From Paenibacillus sp. HW567 (GTDB taxonomy: Bacteria; Bacillota; Bacilli; Paenibacillales; Paenibacillaceae), in the NCBI RefSeq assembly GCF_000374185.1, contig NZ_KB910518.1:4200529-4264528 (forward strand): DNA of 64,000 nt, given 5' to 3'. Made by a program: the position numbers and the translations under genes. Shown here piece after piece: positions 25,435 through 33,747 of this stretch; within the stretch, counting starts at the first letter, position 1; every line of letters begins with the position of its first letter. The notes beneath the pieces were generated by a model that was not told the DNA's origin, did no database searches, and saw only the letters and a list, made by a program, of their open reading frames with translations.

Positions 25435-25866
25435 GTGGCCATCATTACTGACAGAACCAAGGATTTACTGAAGGCGCAAACGTTATTTTTTGACGTGTAC
25501 AAAAAATGGAACAACGAGATCAGCAAGCACAACCCGACCGAGCTGTCCTTCAATCATCACCAAATTCTTAAAATCTTGCAGGACCGGGGGCCACAGCAGC
25601 CGTCGGCGCTCTCTGAAGAGCTGCAGATTACCACTGGCGGCATTACGGGTCTAACCAGCAAGCTTGTGAAGGAGGGTTATGCGAACCGGGTATTCAATGA
25701 GAAGGACCGGCGGACGGTCATTCTGGAAATTACCGACCTTGGCCGGGACACCTTGAGCATAGCCCTGCAATATAGGGATAAGATGACTAAGCAATTGCTG
25801 AGGGAGGTCCCCTCTTCGGATATCCGGGAGCTAAGAAGAATTCTTGAATTGATCTTATCGAAATGA
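25435..25866 (+). CDS. MarR family transcriptional regulator
   Basis: 143 residues. Helices and wing are clear: LSFNHHQILKILQDRGPQQP, then SALSEELQITTGGITGLTSK, then NRVFNEKDRRTVILEITDLG. The frame begins with GTG at 25435, but no ribosome site precedes it; the sequence just upstream belongs to the inverted-repeat element ending at 25413. The true start or expression level is therefore uncertain. The stop overlaps an ATG of the next frame, and the M28-like gene starts 26 bp later, so the two genes are probably cotranscribed. Confidence 0.82.
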   Translation: MAIITDRTKDLLKAQTLFFDVYKKWNNEISKHNPTELSFNHHQILKILQDRGPQQPSALSEELQITTGGITGLTSKLVKEGYANRVFNEKDRRTVILEITDLGRDTLSIALQYRDKMTKQLLREVPSSDIRELRRILELILSK

Positions 25867-25892
25867 CCAGCAGCCGCAAAGGAGACGATCAT

Positions 25893-27359
25893 ATGAAGAC
25901 AGTAATGGATGCTTCGCTGTATCCCGATATGCAGGAAATAAAGACTTGGCTCGAAGAGCTTAACGGTTTCGGTCCCAGGTATACGGGCAATGCCGCGCAT
26001 AAGCAGTCTGTAGATTGGTTTCAGGCGGAGCTGGAGAAGCTGGGGCTTGCGGTGAGCAGAGACCGGCACTTTTTTACTAGATGGGAAGCGAAGAGCTGGG
26101 GTCTCTCCATCATGAATGAGGCTGGCAGCTTCGAAGCTGTGCCTGTTACGCTCTATTATCCCTATTCCGGAGAAACCCCGGCGGATGGCGTGACCGGAGA
26201 GCTGGTCTATTGCGGCAAAGGCTCGGCGAATGCCTTTCAGAAGGCTGCCGGCAAGATCGCTGTGGTTGAGGTGGCAAATCCGAAGCTTCCCTCCAGGCTT
26301 TTATTCTCGGCAAGATCAGCTTATCCGGCGGCAGCCGCCAAAACCCCCACCTTCATTATGAACCCTTTGCTGGGGGCGGTACTGAGGGGGCCCAAGCTGG
26401 AGGAAGCGCACAAAGCCGGAGTACTCGGTGTAATCTGCATCTGGAACAAGTTCTCGGAGCCCAATGCGAAGGGACAATTTTTGCCTTTCACTACCGCCCA
26501 TCAGCAGTGTCCCGCACTTTGGGTTGGTAAGGACACCGGGAAGCAACTGAAGCAAGCGGCTCTGAACAAGGCGCAAGCAAGATTGGTGCTGCATGCCGAG
26601 GTCATTCCCCAGGACAGCAGCGATACGATCTACGCCGTACTCCCCGGGATGCATAAGGAGGAGACAATCCTTGTCAATACTCATACGGACGGGCCTAATG
26701 CCTGTGAGGAGAACGGCGGCGTGGGCCTGCTTGCGATGGCTAAATATTTTTCCCGGCTTCCGCTTGAACGCCGCAACCGCAGCATTGTTTTTGTATTTGT
26801 GACCGGCCATTTTCAGATTCCCCAATTCGGTGTTCATGGACAGGCGACAACCCGTTGGCTGAGAGACCATCCCGAGCAGTGGAACGGCGAAGGCGGCCAC
26901 AAACGGGCGATAGCCGGAATCACGCTGGAGCATCTGGGCTGCAAGGAATGGCGGGATGACCGCCTGCATGAGCACTACAGCTACACCGGCAATATCGAGC
27001 ATGAATTTGTGTATACAGCCAACCCGGCAATGGACCGGATCTATCTGGATTGTGTAAAAGAACGGACAAAGGTCCGCACCACCACACTCAGACCGAAAGG
27101 CTCGCTTTATTTTGGCGAAGGACAGCCCCTGTATAACGCGAAGATTCCAACAATCTCGCTGATTCCGACACCGGATTATTTATGTGCAGAAGCAGAAGAC
27201 GGGTTCATGGATAGGCTGGATTTGAACCTGATGATGGAGCAAATTGAGACCTTTACGCAGGTGGCAGCAACCCTGGATGCTTCCCCTGCTGAAGAATTAG
27301 GCGCTACAGAAGCCCCGGCCTTCAGTGTGCTTGAATTGTTCGTAAAAACAGAGCAGTAA
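25893..27359 (+). CDS. M28-like peptidase-fold protein with PA-type insert
   Basis: 488 residues from ATG 25893 (AAAGGAG, 8 nt), preferred to the ATG at 25863 inside the MarR stop. The layout is that of M28 aminopeptidases: an N-terminal start LNGFGPRYTGNAAHKQSVDW, a PA-like region (DGVTGELVYCGKGSANAFQK) and a zinc-site strand ILVNTHTDGPNACEENGG (about 258-275). Canonical features are altered: the usual Glu-Glu motif is replaced by VTGHFQIPQFG, and the last expected His region reads IPTPDYLCAEAEDG. It may be a diverged or inactive member. No signal peptide. Confidence 0.62.
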   Translation: MKTVMDASLYPDMQEIKTWLEELNGFGPRYTGNAAHKQSVDWFQAELEKLGLAVSRDRHFFTRWEAKSWGLSIMNEAGSFEAVPVTLYYPYSGETPADGVTGELVYCGKGSANAFQKAAGKIAVVEVANPKLPSRLLFSARSAYPAAAAKTPTFIMNPLLGAVLRGPKLEEAHKAGVLGVICIWNKFSEPNAKGQFLPFTTAHQQCPALWVGKDTGKQLKQAALNKAQARLVLHAEVIPQDSSDTIYAVLPGMHKEETILVNTHTDGPNACEENGGVGLLAMAKYFSRLPLERRNRSIVFVFVTGHFQIPQFGVHGQATTRWLRDHPEQWNGEGGHKRAIAGITLEHLGCKEWRDDRLHEHYSYTGNIEHEFVYTANPAMDRIYLDCVKERTKVRTTTLRPKGSLYFGEGQPLYNAKIPTISLIPTPDYLCAEAEDGFMDRLDLNLMMEQIETFTQVAATLDASPAEELGATEAPAFSVLELFVKTEQ

Positions 27360-27486
27360 GCTTCGTGCTATCGGCTGAGTTTTACTAGAGAATTTCCATT
27401 GTCCAATCTACCATCCCGTCTGTAATTGCCCCTTCCTCTGATGGACATATCCTAAATGATCTGTGTTAATTTCGATTTTAATAGAT

Positions 27487-27492
27487 TATAAT
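27487..27492 (+). promoter_or_regulatory. Probable -10 box for the zinc-ribbon gene
   Basis: A perfect TATAAT lies 29-34 bp upstream of the preferred start codon. No good -35 hexamer is seen 17 bp before it (GTGTTA). If real, it excludes the in-frame ATG at 27491 as the start. Confidence 0.4.
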
Positions 27493-27523
27493 GTCGATAT
27501 ATGGAAGGGAAGATACAATTTTG

Positions 27524-28780
27524 ATGGGGGACAGCAACGTGTACTGTCATGCATGCGGAACCAAAAATACAACAGGGGCACAAGTCTGTGCCCGTTGTGG
27601 CACCAAATTATTAACAAATGAAGCTCAGCGGACGCCTGGTATGCAGACCCGTGCTGAAACGGCAGCGGGCCTTGAGCCGAGAATGTCGCCGGGAGGACTG
27701 GCTGGAACACCGGCACCAGCGCCTCAGTCCAAGGGAGCGGGCCTTGTATTTGCGGTTCTCATTCCAATGCTGCTGCTTGGCGTGGTCTTAGCTGGCCTTG
27801 CTCTTTTGTACAAATATGAATTGCAGATGAACCGGGATGTGTCGGCGCTGCAAGAGCAAGCCCAGGCTGCGGCACTGGAAGGCCGTTATACGGAGGCTCT
27901 TGCGCTGCTTAATGCTGCGGTTGCCAAGCGGCCAAATTATGAGGCGCTCACTCAAGACAGAGCGGTCACAGCCGAGGCCGCCGAATGGCAAGGCAAACTA
28001 AAAACAGCAGCCGAGGGGCTGAAGAAGCAGAAGCTTCAGGCCAGCGAGGCTACAATCAACACTCTTGCAAAAGCGCTCGCTGCACGGAAGGAACCGGTAT
28101 TTACTGCGCTGCGCAAGGAGCTGGCAGCCGATCAGACCTTGCTGGCAGTGATGAAGGTGAAGAGCGAGCTGGATAAGCTGAATACTGTAGCTGCGCTGGC
28201 TGCGAAGCTGGATTCCGTTGCAAAGCTGAAAGGCAGCGAAGCCGAGGCTGTGAAGAAGCAGATTATCAGCAAGCTGGCAGGACTCAGCTACACTGCAGCC
28301 GAGAAGCTGCTGAAGAAGAAGGATTTTGCCGGTGCTTTGCAGGCTGTAGACAAAGGGCTATCCTACGCACCGGAGAATGAGAAATTAAGCACCTACCGCA
28401 AACGGATTCAGAGTGAGAAGCAGGCTTTTGAGCAGGCTGAGCAAGAACGTATCGAGCTTGCTGCGCAGCAGGCTGCCGAGGAGGATCTCAACAACCGTAC
28501 AGCAGCGGTTGAGGTGAAGGGGATCAATGTCACTCTAGATGAATATGGTGACCTGCAAATCAGCGGGACCATCACCAATAAGGCGACAAGAACGATCTCT
28601 TCCGTTGATTTGAGTCTGGGGATTTATGATGGGTCCGGCGCTGCCCTGGGTCAGACATATGTGAGCGTGAATCCATATCGTATCGCACCCGGTGAGTCCG
28701 GCGATTTTACGACTACCTATTACGGAGTCTATGAGCAGGCACAGGTGTCTGTGGTCAATGCAACATGGTATTTGGAATAG
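27524..28780 (+). CDS. Zinc-ribbon membrane protein with coiled-coil/TPR-like stalk and FxLYD-like domain
   Basis: About 418 residues from ATG 27524; the adjacent TTG at 27521 is equally spaced for the GGAAGGGAAG ribosome site. Order: a double-CxxC zinc ribbon (CHACGTKNTTGAQVCARCG), a Pro/Ala linker, and one membrane helix (GLVFAVLIPMLLLGVVLAGL). A long Ala/Lys/Glu-rich helical region with two TPR-like pieces (ALEGRYTEALALLNAAVAKR; LLKKKDFAGALQAVDKGLSY) follows, then a C-terminal beta domain (INVTLDEYGDLQISGTITNK) resembling FxLYD. The ribbon faces the cytoplasm. It ends 13 bp before an HtrA-like protease gene, suggesting a joint envelope role. Confidence 0.72.
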   Translation: MGDSNVYCHACGTKNTTGAQVCARCGTKLLTNEAQRTPGMQTRAETAAGLEPRMSPGGLAGTPAPAPQSKGAGLVFAVLIPMLLLGVVLAGLALLYKYELQMNRDVSALQEQAQAAALEGRYTEALALLNAAVAKRPNYEALTQDRAVTAEAAEWQGKLKTAAEGLKKQKLQASEATINTLAKALAARKEPVFTALRKELAADQTLLAVMKVKSELDKLNTVAALAAKLDSVAKLKGSEAEAVKKQIISKLAGLSYTAAEKLLKKKDFAGALQAVDKGLSYAPENEKLSTYRKRIQSEKQAFEQAEQERIELAAQQAAEEDLNNRTAAVEVKGINVTLDEYGDLQISGTITNKATRTISSVDLSLGIYDGSGAALGQTYVSVNPYRIAPGESGDFTTTYYGVYEQAQVSVVNATWYLE

Positions 28781-28793
28781 GAGGCCGTAATTG

Positions 28794-29996
28794 ATGTCTG
28801 CAAAAGTATGGGTAAGTATGCTCTCATGTTTATTTATTCTGGGAGCTGGAACAGCAGGTGCGATGTATATACATAAGTCTGCCGAACAACAGTTGGATCG
28901 TGGGCCGCTGCTTGCCGCAGCTCCGGCGAATGCCGCGAAGACAACTACAGCGTCCGTTCAGGACAAACAGCCCAAGACACGCAAAGAAATCATTGAAGCC
29001 AGCCAGAAGCGGGTCGTCACCATAGAGAGCGGGGATTCGCTGGGCTCGGGTTTCTTGTATAACAGCCAAGGGGATCTTTTGACAAATGCGCATGTGGTTG
29101 AAGGGTCCACCCAGGTCACCGTCCGCACCTTGAGTCATGAAGAATACCAGGGTACGGTGATTGGAGTCGGGGTGGATACGGATATTGCTGTAGTCCGTGT
29201 ACCCAAATTGAAAGGCATGGTCCCCTTGACCATTGCCCGCTCACATAAGGCGGAGGTTGGGGATGAAATTCTGGCCCTGGGCAGTCCGTTAGGCTTAGAG
29301 AATACCGTAACCACCGGAATTGTCAGCGGGGTTGACCGCGATTTCGATATTGATCCTTATGTATACAGCAATATGATTCAGATTTCCGCACCCATCACCC
29401 ACGGGAACAGCGGAGGACCGCTGGTGGATGCCACCACCGGAGAAGTGCTCGGCATCAACTCCGCCACCGCTGGTGAAGGTCCGGGTATTGGGTTCAGCAT
29501 TCCGGTTTCCAGTGTGCTTACTCAGGTGGAGGAATGGTCCAAGAATCCGCTGACAGAACCGGCCCGCTCAAGCAATGACACAGCAACAAATTCAAATGCA
29601 GGTACAAATAACAATTCAAATGTTGGTTCTGGTGCAGGCACAGATGAAGATAATGATGAAGATTACTCTAATGCTGAGGAATTGGTACTCTATTTCTATG
29701 AGAGCCTGAATAATGGTGATTATGTAACAGCCTACTCTCTGCTCGGCAGCGATTGGCAGAGCACAACAAGCTATGAAAATTTCCGCAATGGTTATCTGAA
29801 GACAAATTCTGTAACAGTCTATGGAATTGAGGCAGTTGGAGAAAACGAAGACAGCGCCACGGTGAATGCCTTCATTATAGCGGAGGAACGCCATGACAGC
29901 GGAACCGTCAACCAGAAATACCAGCTTACCTACACGCTGGGGGTAGAGAACGGCGAAATGAAGATTTTGCACGGAAATGGTAAGAAGGTGAAGTGA
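28794..29996 (+). CDS. Membrane-anchored trypsin-like serine protease (HtrA/DegP type, no PDZ)
   Basis: 400 residues from ATG 28794 (AGGAGG, 9 nt). An N-terminal signal anchor (VSMLSCLFILGAGTAGAMY) precedes an S1C protease domain. The triad is readable: His in LTNAHVVEG (about 98), Asp in DTDIAVVRV (about 129), Ser in ITHGNSGGPLVD (about 206). Instead of a PDZ domain there is a low-complexity Asn/Thr/Asp/Glu linker and a C-terminal NTF2-like domain (LVLYFYESLNNGDYVTAYSL ... SATVNAFIIAEE). It is cotranscribed with the zinc-ribbon protein and followed by a strong terminator. Confidence 0.84.
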   Translation: MSAKVWVSMLSCLFILGAGTAGAMYIHKSAEQQLDRGPLLAAAPANAAKTTTASVQDKQPKTRKEIIEASQKRVVTIESGDSLGSGFLYNSQGDLLTNAHVVEGSTQVTVRTLSHEEYQGTVIGVGVDTDIAVVRVPKLKGMVPLTIARSHKAEVGDEILALGSPLGLENTVTTGIVSGVDRDFDIDPYVYSNMIQISAPITHGNSGGPLVDATTGEVLGINSATAGEGPGIGFSIPVSSVLTQVEEWSKNPLTEPARSSNDTATNSNAGTNNNSNVGSGAGTDEDNDEDYSNAEELVLYFYESLNNGDYVTAYSLLGSDWQSTTSYENFRNGYLKTNSVTVYGIEAVGENEDSATVNAFIIAEERHDSGTVNQKYQLTYTLGVENGEMKILHGNGKKVK

Positions 29997-30073
29997 AGAA
30001 AGACTTGAGGCGCTGCCCTCAGGGGGCTTGATGTCCCCACCTGGTTAGCAGGTGACTATATCTCTTTAATAAG

Positions 30074-30114
30074 AATGGACGAAGTTTCTTTTCAGAGACT
30101 TCGTCCATTTTTTT
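30074..30114 (+). terminator. Rho-independent terminator after the HtrA-like gene
   Basis: AATGGACGAAGT pairs with ACTTCGTCCATT (12 bp), followed by a run of seven T at 30108-30114. It closes the zinc-ribbon/HtrA operon. Confidence 0.9.
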
Positions 30115-30129
30115 CTATGTGCTAATTAT

Positions 30130-31023
30130 TCATTTATTTTCTTCCGGTATTTCGAAAAAATCATATAAGCCCGGCATATCATGATGCCCTAAGGTTGTGC
30201 TTTTACCCTCTTTATCAATAAATCCATAATCAGCCTCTCCAATAGGCAAATACTGCTTGAAGAAGGTAATTCGGTTAGAAGTAATCACCGGCTGCTTTCC
30301 CACCTCTTCTGCAATGTTTGGGAGAAAAAACGGCCCTTTTATGGTTCCCTTTTCATCAAACCGTGCCACCCACTTTTGCTCCAATCACCCATTTACTGCT
30401 TCGAGGTACTCTACGCCATTACCTATAGTCATAAATATTTGATCAGACTTTCCTTCAGGAAAATAGTAATATTTGTTGTCACTTCCCACACCCTGGGTTA
30501 TTGATTTAAGTAAACGTATAGTTGGAAGCTCTAAGGTCGCTTGACGGGCTTCTGCCAAATTGGCTGATTTCGTCTTTTCGATCATTTCTTGAGTTGGTTT
30601 CACTACATAAACATCACGTTCATAAGGATTCCAGGCAATATAGGCCTCTGCTGCTTCAGCAATAAAACGCAAAGGTACCATTACACTTCCATTTTTAATT
30701 AGAGAAGCCACAGGCAGATCCACCTTTTTTGAATCTATAATTGCTGAATTCTGGCCGGCAACAAGCTGAATCGTTTTCTTATCATGAACAATAGTGACCG
30801 TTTTATTGGAATTATTCCATGTAATGCTAATACCAGGGATTTTTTGTAATACATTTAAAGGAACTATAGCCGTTCCGTGGTCAATGTACGAGGGAGCTTT
30901 CGTAAATACATATTCGTTATTAACATAGATGGAAATGATACCGGAATTACTCGCCGCCGCTGTTCCAGACACAGTTGCAAATACTAATATAGCGAGTATG
31001 TATGTTTCCAAGTGTTTTTTCAT
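30130..31023 (-). pseudogene. Copper amine oxidase N-terminal (stalk) domain protein interrupted by an in-frame TGA
   Basis: ATG 31023 opens a protein with a signal peptide (ILAILVFATVSGTAAA) and two stalk repeats (IYVNNEYVFTKAPSYIDHGTAIVP and KVDLPVASLIKNGSVMVPLRF), ending after YLEAVNG at a TGA (30385-30387). The same frame continues without any shift as LEQKWVARFDEKGTIKGPFF to 30130. There is no ribosome site for a separate 84-residue gene. A single G-to-A change (TGG to TGA) would explain the break. It may be a nonsense mutation or a truncated but functional secreted protein. Confidence 0.62.
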
Positions 31024-31087
31024 TATTTTCCCTTATTTCATAATATTGGACAATTCATTAGACGATATCTATTCGGAAAAGTTACGC

Positions 31088-31145
31088 AAAAACACCTTCA
31101 AGATTATTCTCCTGTCTTACGGCAGGGTCCATTCTCTTGAAGGTG
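31088..31145 (-). terminator. Rho-independent terminator of the EPSPS/FrhB/glucan operon
   Basis: On the minus strand CACCTTCAAGA pairs with TCTTGAAGGTG (11 bp) around a loop that contains its own CCTG/CAGG hairpin. It is followed by five T (31092-31088). It lies 7 bp after the stop of the EPSP synthase gene. Confidence 0.87.
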
Positions 31146-31152
31146 CTGTCTA

Positions 31153-32534
31153 TCATTCCGCGCGCAAAATATCAATATGTGCAAACTGGGCGAGGTCCTC
31201 TACAAAACCCGGATAGGATACGTCGATACAGCCGCAGTTGCGGATAATCGAAGGTTCATCCATGCTGCTGGCCAGCACAGCGGCGGTCATAGCGATCCGG
31301 TGATCACCGCAGCTCTCTACAATGGCAGGTGATGGACGCTGGCCGCCATAAATGACCATTTCGTCTTCACCGCAGGAGGTTTCCACACCAAAAACCCCCA
31401 GCACCCCCGCGGTAGTCTGAATCCGGTTCGTATCCTTGTCTTTTAATTCCCGGCAATTCCTGATCACGGTGTTCCCTTCCGCGAATGCCGCTGCCGCAGC
31501 CAGCAAAGGAACCTCGTCGATCAAGCTCTGTATCCGCTCATTGCCTTCGGCCAGCACCGAAGATAACCGGGTTCCAAGTGTACAATGGAGATCGGCAACC
31601 GGCTCGCCGGAGATCAGGTCCTCTTCCTTGTGCAGCGTCAAGTGAAGTCCCATCTCTCTGAGCAGGTGAATGAATCCGATCCGGGTCGGATTGACGCCTA
31701 CCCGCTTAATCGTCAGGCTGCCCTTGCGCTCCATTCCCCGAATAGCATATGCCGTCAGCAGAAAAGCCGCTGAGGACAAGTCGCCGGGAACAATCACATC
31801 CTTGGCGGAAAAGGGAGTGCCTCCCCTCAGGGAAGTAACATCGCCTTCGGAATGAATGTCTATTCCGAAATACTGCATCAGGCGTTCGGTATGATCCCTG
31901 CTCTGGCAGCTTTGCCGATAACGTGTGACCCCTTCCGCGTACAATCCCGCGAACAGCAGGGCTGACTTTTCCTGCGCGCTGAATACAGTGGCTTCTACGT
32001 CTATGGGAGAGAGTGGCACTGCCCCCTGAATCCGCAAAGGCAGACAGCCTTTTGTACCCAGATATTCAATATCGGCCCCCATGTCCGTCAGCGGCTTCAC
32101 CACCCAATCCATCGGTCTTGCCGAGAGCAATACGTTTCCGCTGAGTTCTGCTGCAAAAGCCTGTCCTGCCAGAATAGACAAGATCAGCCGGGCCGATGTG
32201 GCCGTGTTCCCGATCTCGAGCCTGCCCTCCGGTTCCTGCAGGCCCCGCAGCCCTCTTCCATACACAGACAGTTCAGCACCATTCCATGCAAACGTTACAC
32301 CTAATTGGCGCAAAATTGGCGCAAAATAGCGATGCAGCTCTGAGTGTCACGGGAGCGCAGCACCCCCCGCACAGTGCCTACGCCTTCGGCGATAGCGTTC
32401 AGAACAATGGCCCGCTGCGAGATGGATTTGTCTCCGGGAACCGAATCGAACACCAGGGAGCCCACCTCACGCTTTGCTCTGATCCGCAAGTCACACTTGG
32501 CCGGTAGTCCGACTCTGCTCGGTACCAATTCCAT
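31153..32534 (-). pseudogene. aroA: Divergent EPSP synthase (3-phosphoshikimate 1-carboxyvinyltransferase-like), frameshifted by an 11-bp tandem duplication
   Basis: ATG 32534 (GAGGTG, 7 nt) opens 77 residues with the EPSPS signature PGDKSISQRAIVLNAIAEG, stopping at TAG 32301. The rest (LGVTFAWNGAEL onward) lies in another frame. An exact tandem copy of TTGGCGCAAAA (32305-32315 and 32316-32326) causes the shift; removing one copy restores one 456-residue frame. Other family motifs remain: RPMDWVVKPL, SAQEKSALLFAGL, SRDHTERLM, GDLSSAAFLL, DEVPLLAAAAAFAEG and CGDHRIAM. The PEP/glyphosate-site loop reads GNTATSAR, with Ala where Class I enzymes have Gly, and the usual KES is KDT. It is the last gene of the glucan/DUF1611 operon and overlaps FrhB by 44 bp. 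Confidence 0.85.
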
Positions 32535-33729
32535 TTCTGATCACCTCGTCATCCGAGAGTATTTGCGAGTAGTCCATATCTCTTCCGGGAGCCAGCGGAA
32601 TCCGCCGGTCGCCCTTTGCCGCGTAGCTGCGGTAACGCTGTCTTTTCCGCTCCAGTCCAAGGTTGTTCTCAAACGTATAATCGGTCAGTATGGCCGCATT
32701 CCGGCGCAGTGCAAGCTCAAGCAGATCAGCGCCTGTCTTCGTACGCACCATTACCGTGGATGAAGCTTTGGCAGATACTCCGGCCTTGCTGGAATCAAAT
32801 ATGTTGGGGTCTCCATCCGAAATGGAGATATCGGCAAGGCCTGACCACCAATCCGGGCAAGCGAGGCAGCGGAACGTCTTGAACCTCTTGAATTCCTCCA
32901 CCAGCCTGTAAAAGGGAAGAAAATACTCCTCACCCTGCCGCGTTCTGACTACAAATTGCCCGGGATATTGCCCTTCCCGGTAACGCATAAAGACAACATC
33001 AGCCAGGTCGATGCCGAGGATCTCTGTAATCAGATGCTCGGTACCGCCAAGGGAGGTATTGGAAGCACAACCAAGCTCGATCGTGAACGCTACCTTGTCA
33101 GCCAGCATAGAGGATGGTAAATGCTCAGGAAGATTCAGCAGCCTGTGGATTCCTTGAATCTGGCAAGGCACACCGATAATGCCGATCTTATCGTATCTGC
33201 CATCCTTCAACAGATCCAGATTGGGTGTAATGCAGTAGCTGGTCTGCGCGCATTCGATAATCCGGTCCACCGAATCGGCAAGGTACGCCTTCGGCACCCA
33301 GGGGCGTTCCTGCTCCCTCCCCACAACAATCACCGCATCGGCCACCTTCTCCTCCAGCGCCGTGATCGCCAGAATTGTCCCTGCCCCGCCGGCGGCCACC
33401 CGGCCAAGGATCTCCGGGTCTGTTGCCGATAATTGATAGGTGTTCAGGTAGATACCGGTCCAGCGTTCAACCTCGGACCGGTTGCGGCCAAAGATGCGGC
33501 GCTCAGACTCCATCACGCCGGTATCATACCCCGGGCACACTTCCGAGCAGAGATTGCAGCTTCCGCAGGTGTCAGCCGCCTGGCTCTCCCGGCCCTGAAA
33601 TACGGGAAGCGGAACGGAATCCCCGTTCATCGTGAGCAGCCCTTGAGGACATACTGCGGCGCATAATCCGCAGGAAGCACAGAGCGATAGATCAAGAATC
33701 TCTTCCTTGAGGGTAATAAAAGATGTCAT
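32491..33729 (-). CDS. Coenzyme F420 hydrogenase/dehydrogenase beta-subunit (FrhB) family Fe-S protein
   Basis: 412 residues. Two ferredoxin-type 4Fe-4S motifs lie near the N-terminus: CASCGLCAAVCPQG (about 17-30) and CGSCNLCSEVCPG (about 55-67). FrhB N- and C-domain motifs follow: IIGVPCQIQGI, FTIELGCASNTS, and the C-terminal CLACPDWWSGLADISISDGD. These proteins are flavin/Fe-S reductases; bacterial members often occur in polysaccharide clusters beside pyruvyl-transfer enzymes. Bacillales do not make F420, so ferredoxin or flavin is the likely partner. It lies between a GT4 gene and an EPSPS-like gene, suggesting reduction of an enolpyruvyl product (inference). Confidence 0.83.
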   Translation of the reverse strand: MTSFITLKEEILDLSLCASCGLCAAVCPQGLLTMNGDSVPLPVFQGRESQAADTCGSCNLCSEVCPGYDTGVMESERRIFGRNRSEVERWTGIYLNTYQLSATDPEILGRVAAGGAGTILAITALEEKVADAVIVVGREQERPWVPKAYLADSVDRIIECAQTSYCITPNLDLLKDGRYDKIGIIGVPCQIQGIHRLLNLPEHLPSSMLADKVAFTIELGCASNTSLGGTEHLITEILGIDLADVVFMRYREGQYPGQFVVRTRQGEEYFLPFYRLVEEFKRFKTFRCLACPDWWSGLADISISDGDPNIFDSSKAGVSAKASSTVMVRTKTGADLLELALRRNAAILTDYTFENNLGLERKRQRYRSYAAKGDRRIPLAPGRDMDYSQILSDDEVIRNGIGTEQSRTTGQV

Positions 33730-33747
33730 CTCAGCACCTTGCCTTCC

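Noticed and set aside
30130..30384. Separate 84-residue gene
   Set aside because: It starts with TTG directly after a TGA in the same frame, lacks a ribosome site, and continues the upstream protein; treated as part of one interrupted gene.
32301..32534. Independent 77-residue protein before the EPSPS body
   Set aside because: It carries the EPSPS N-terminal signature, and removing one 11-bp repeat fuses it to the rest.
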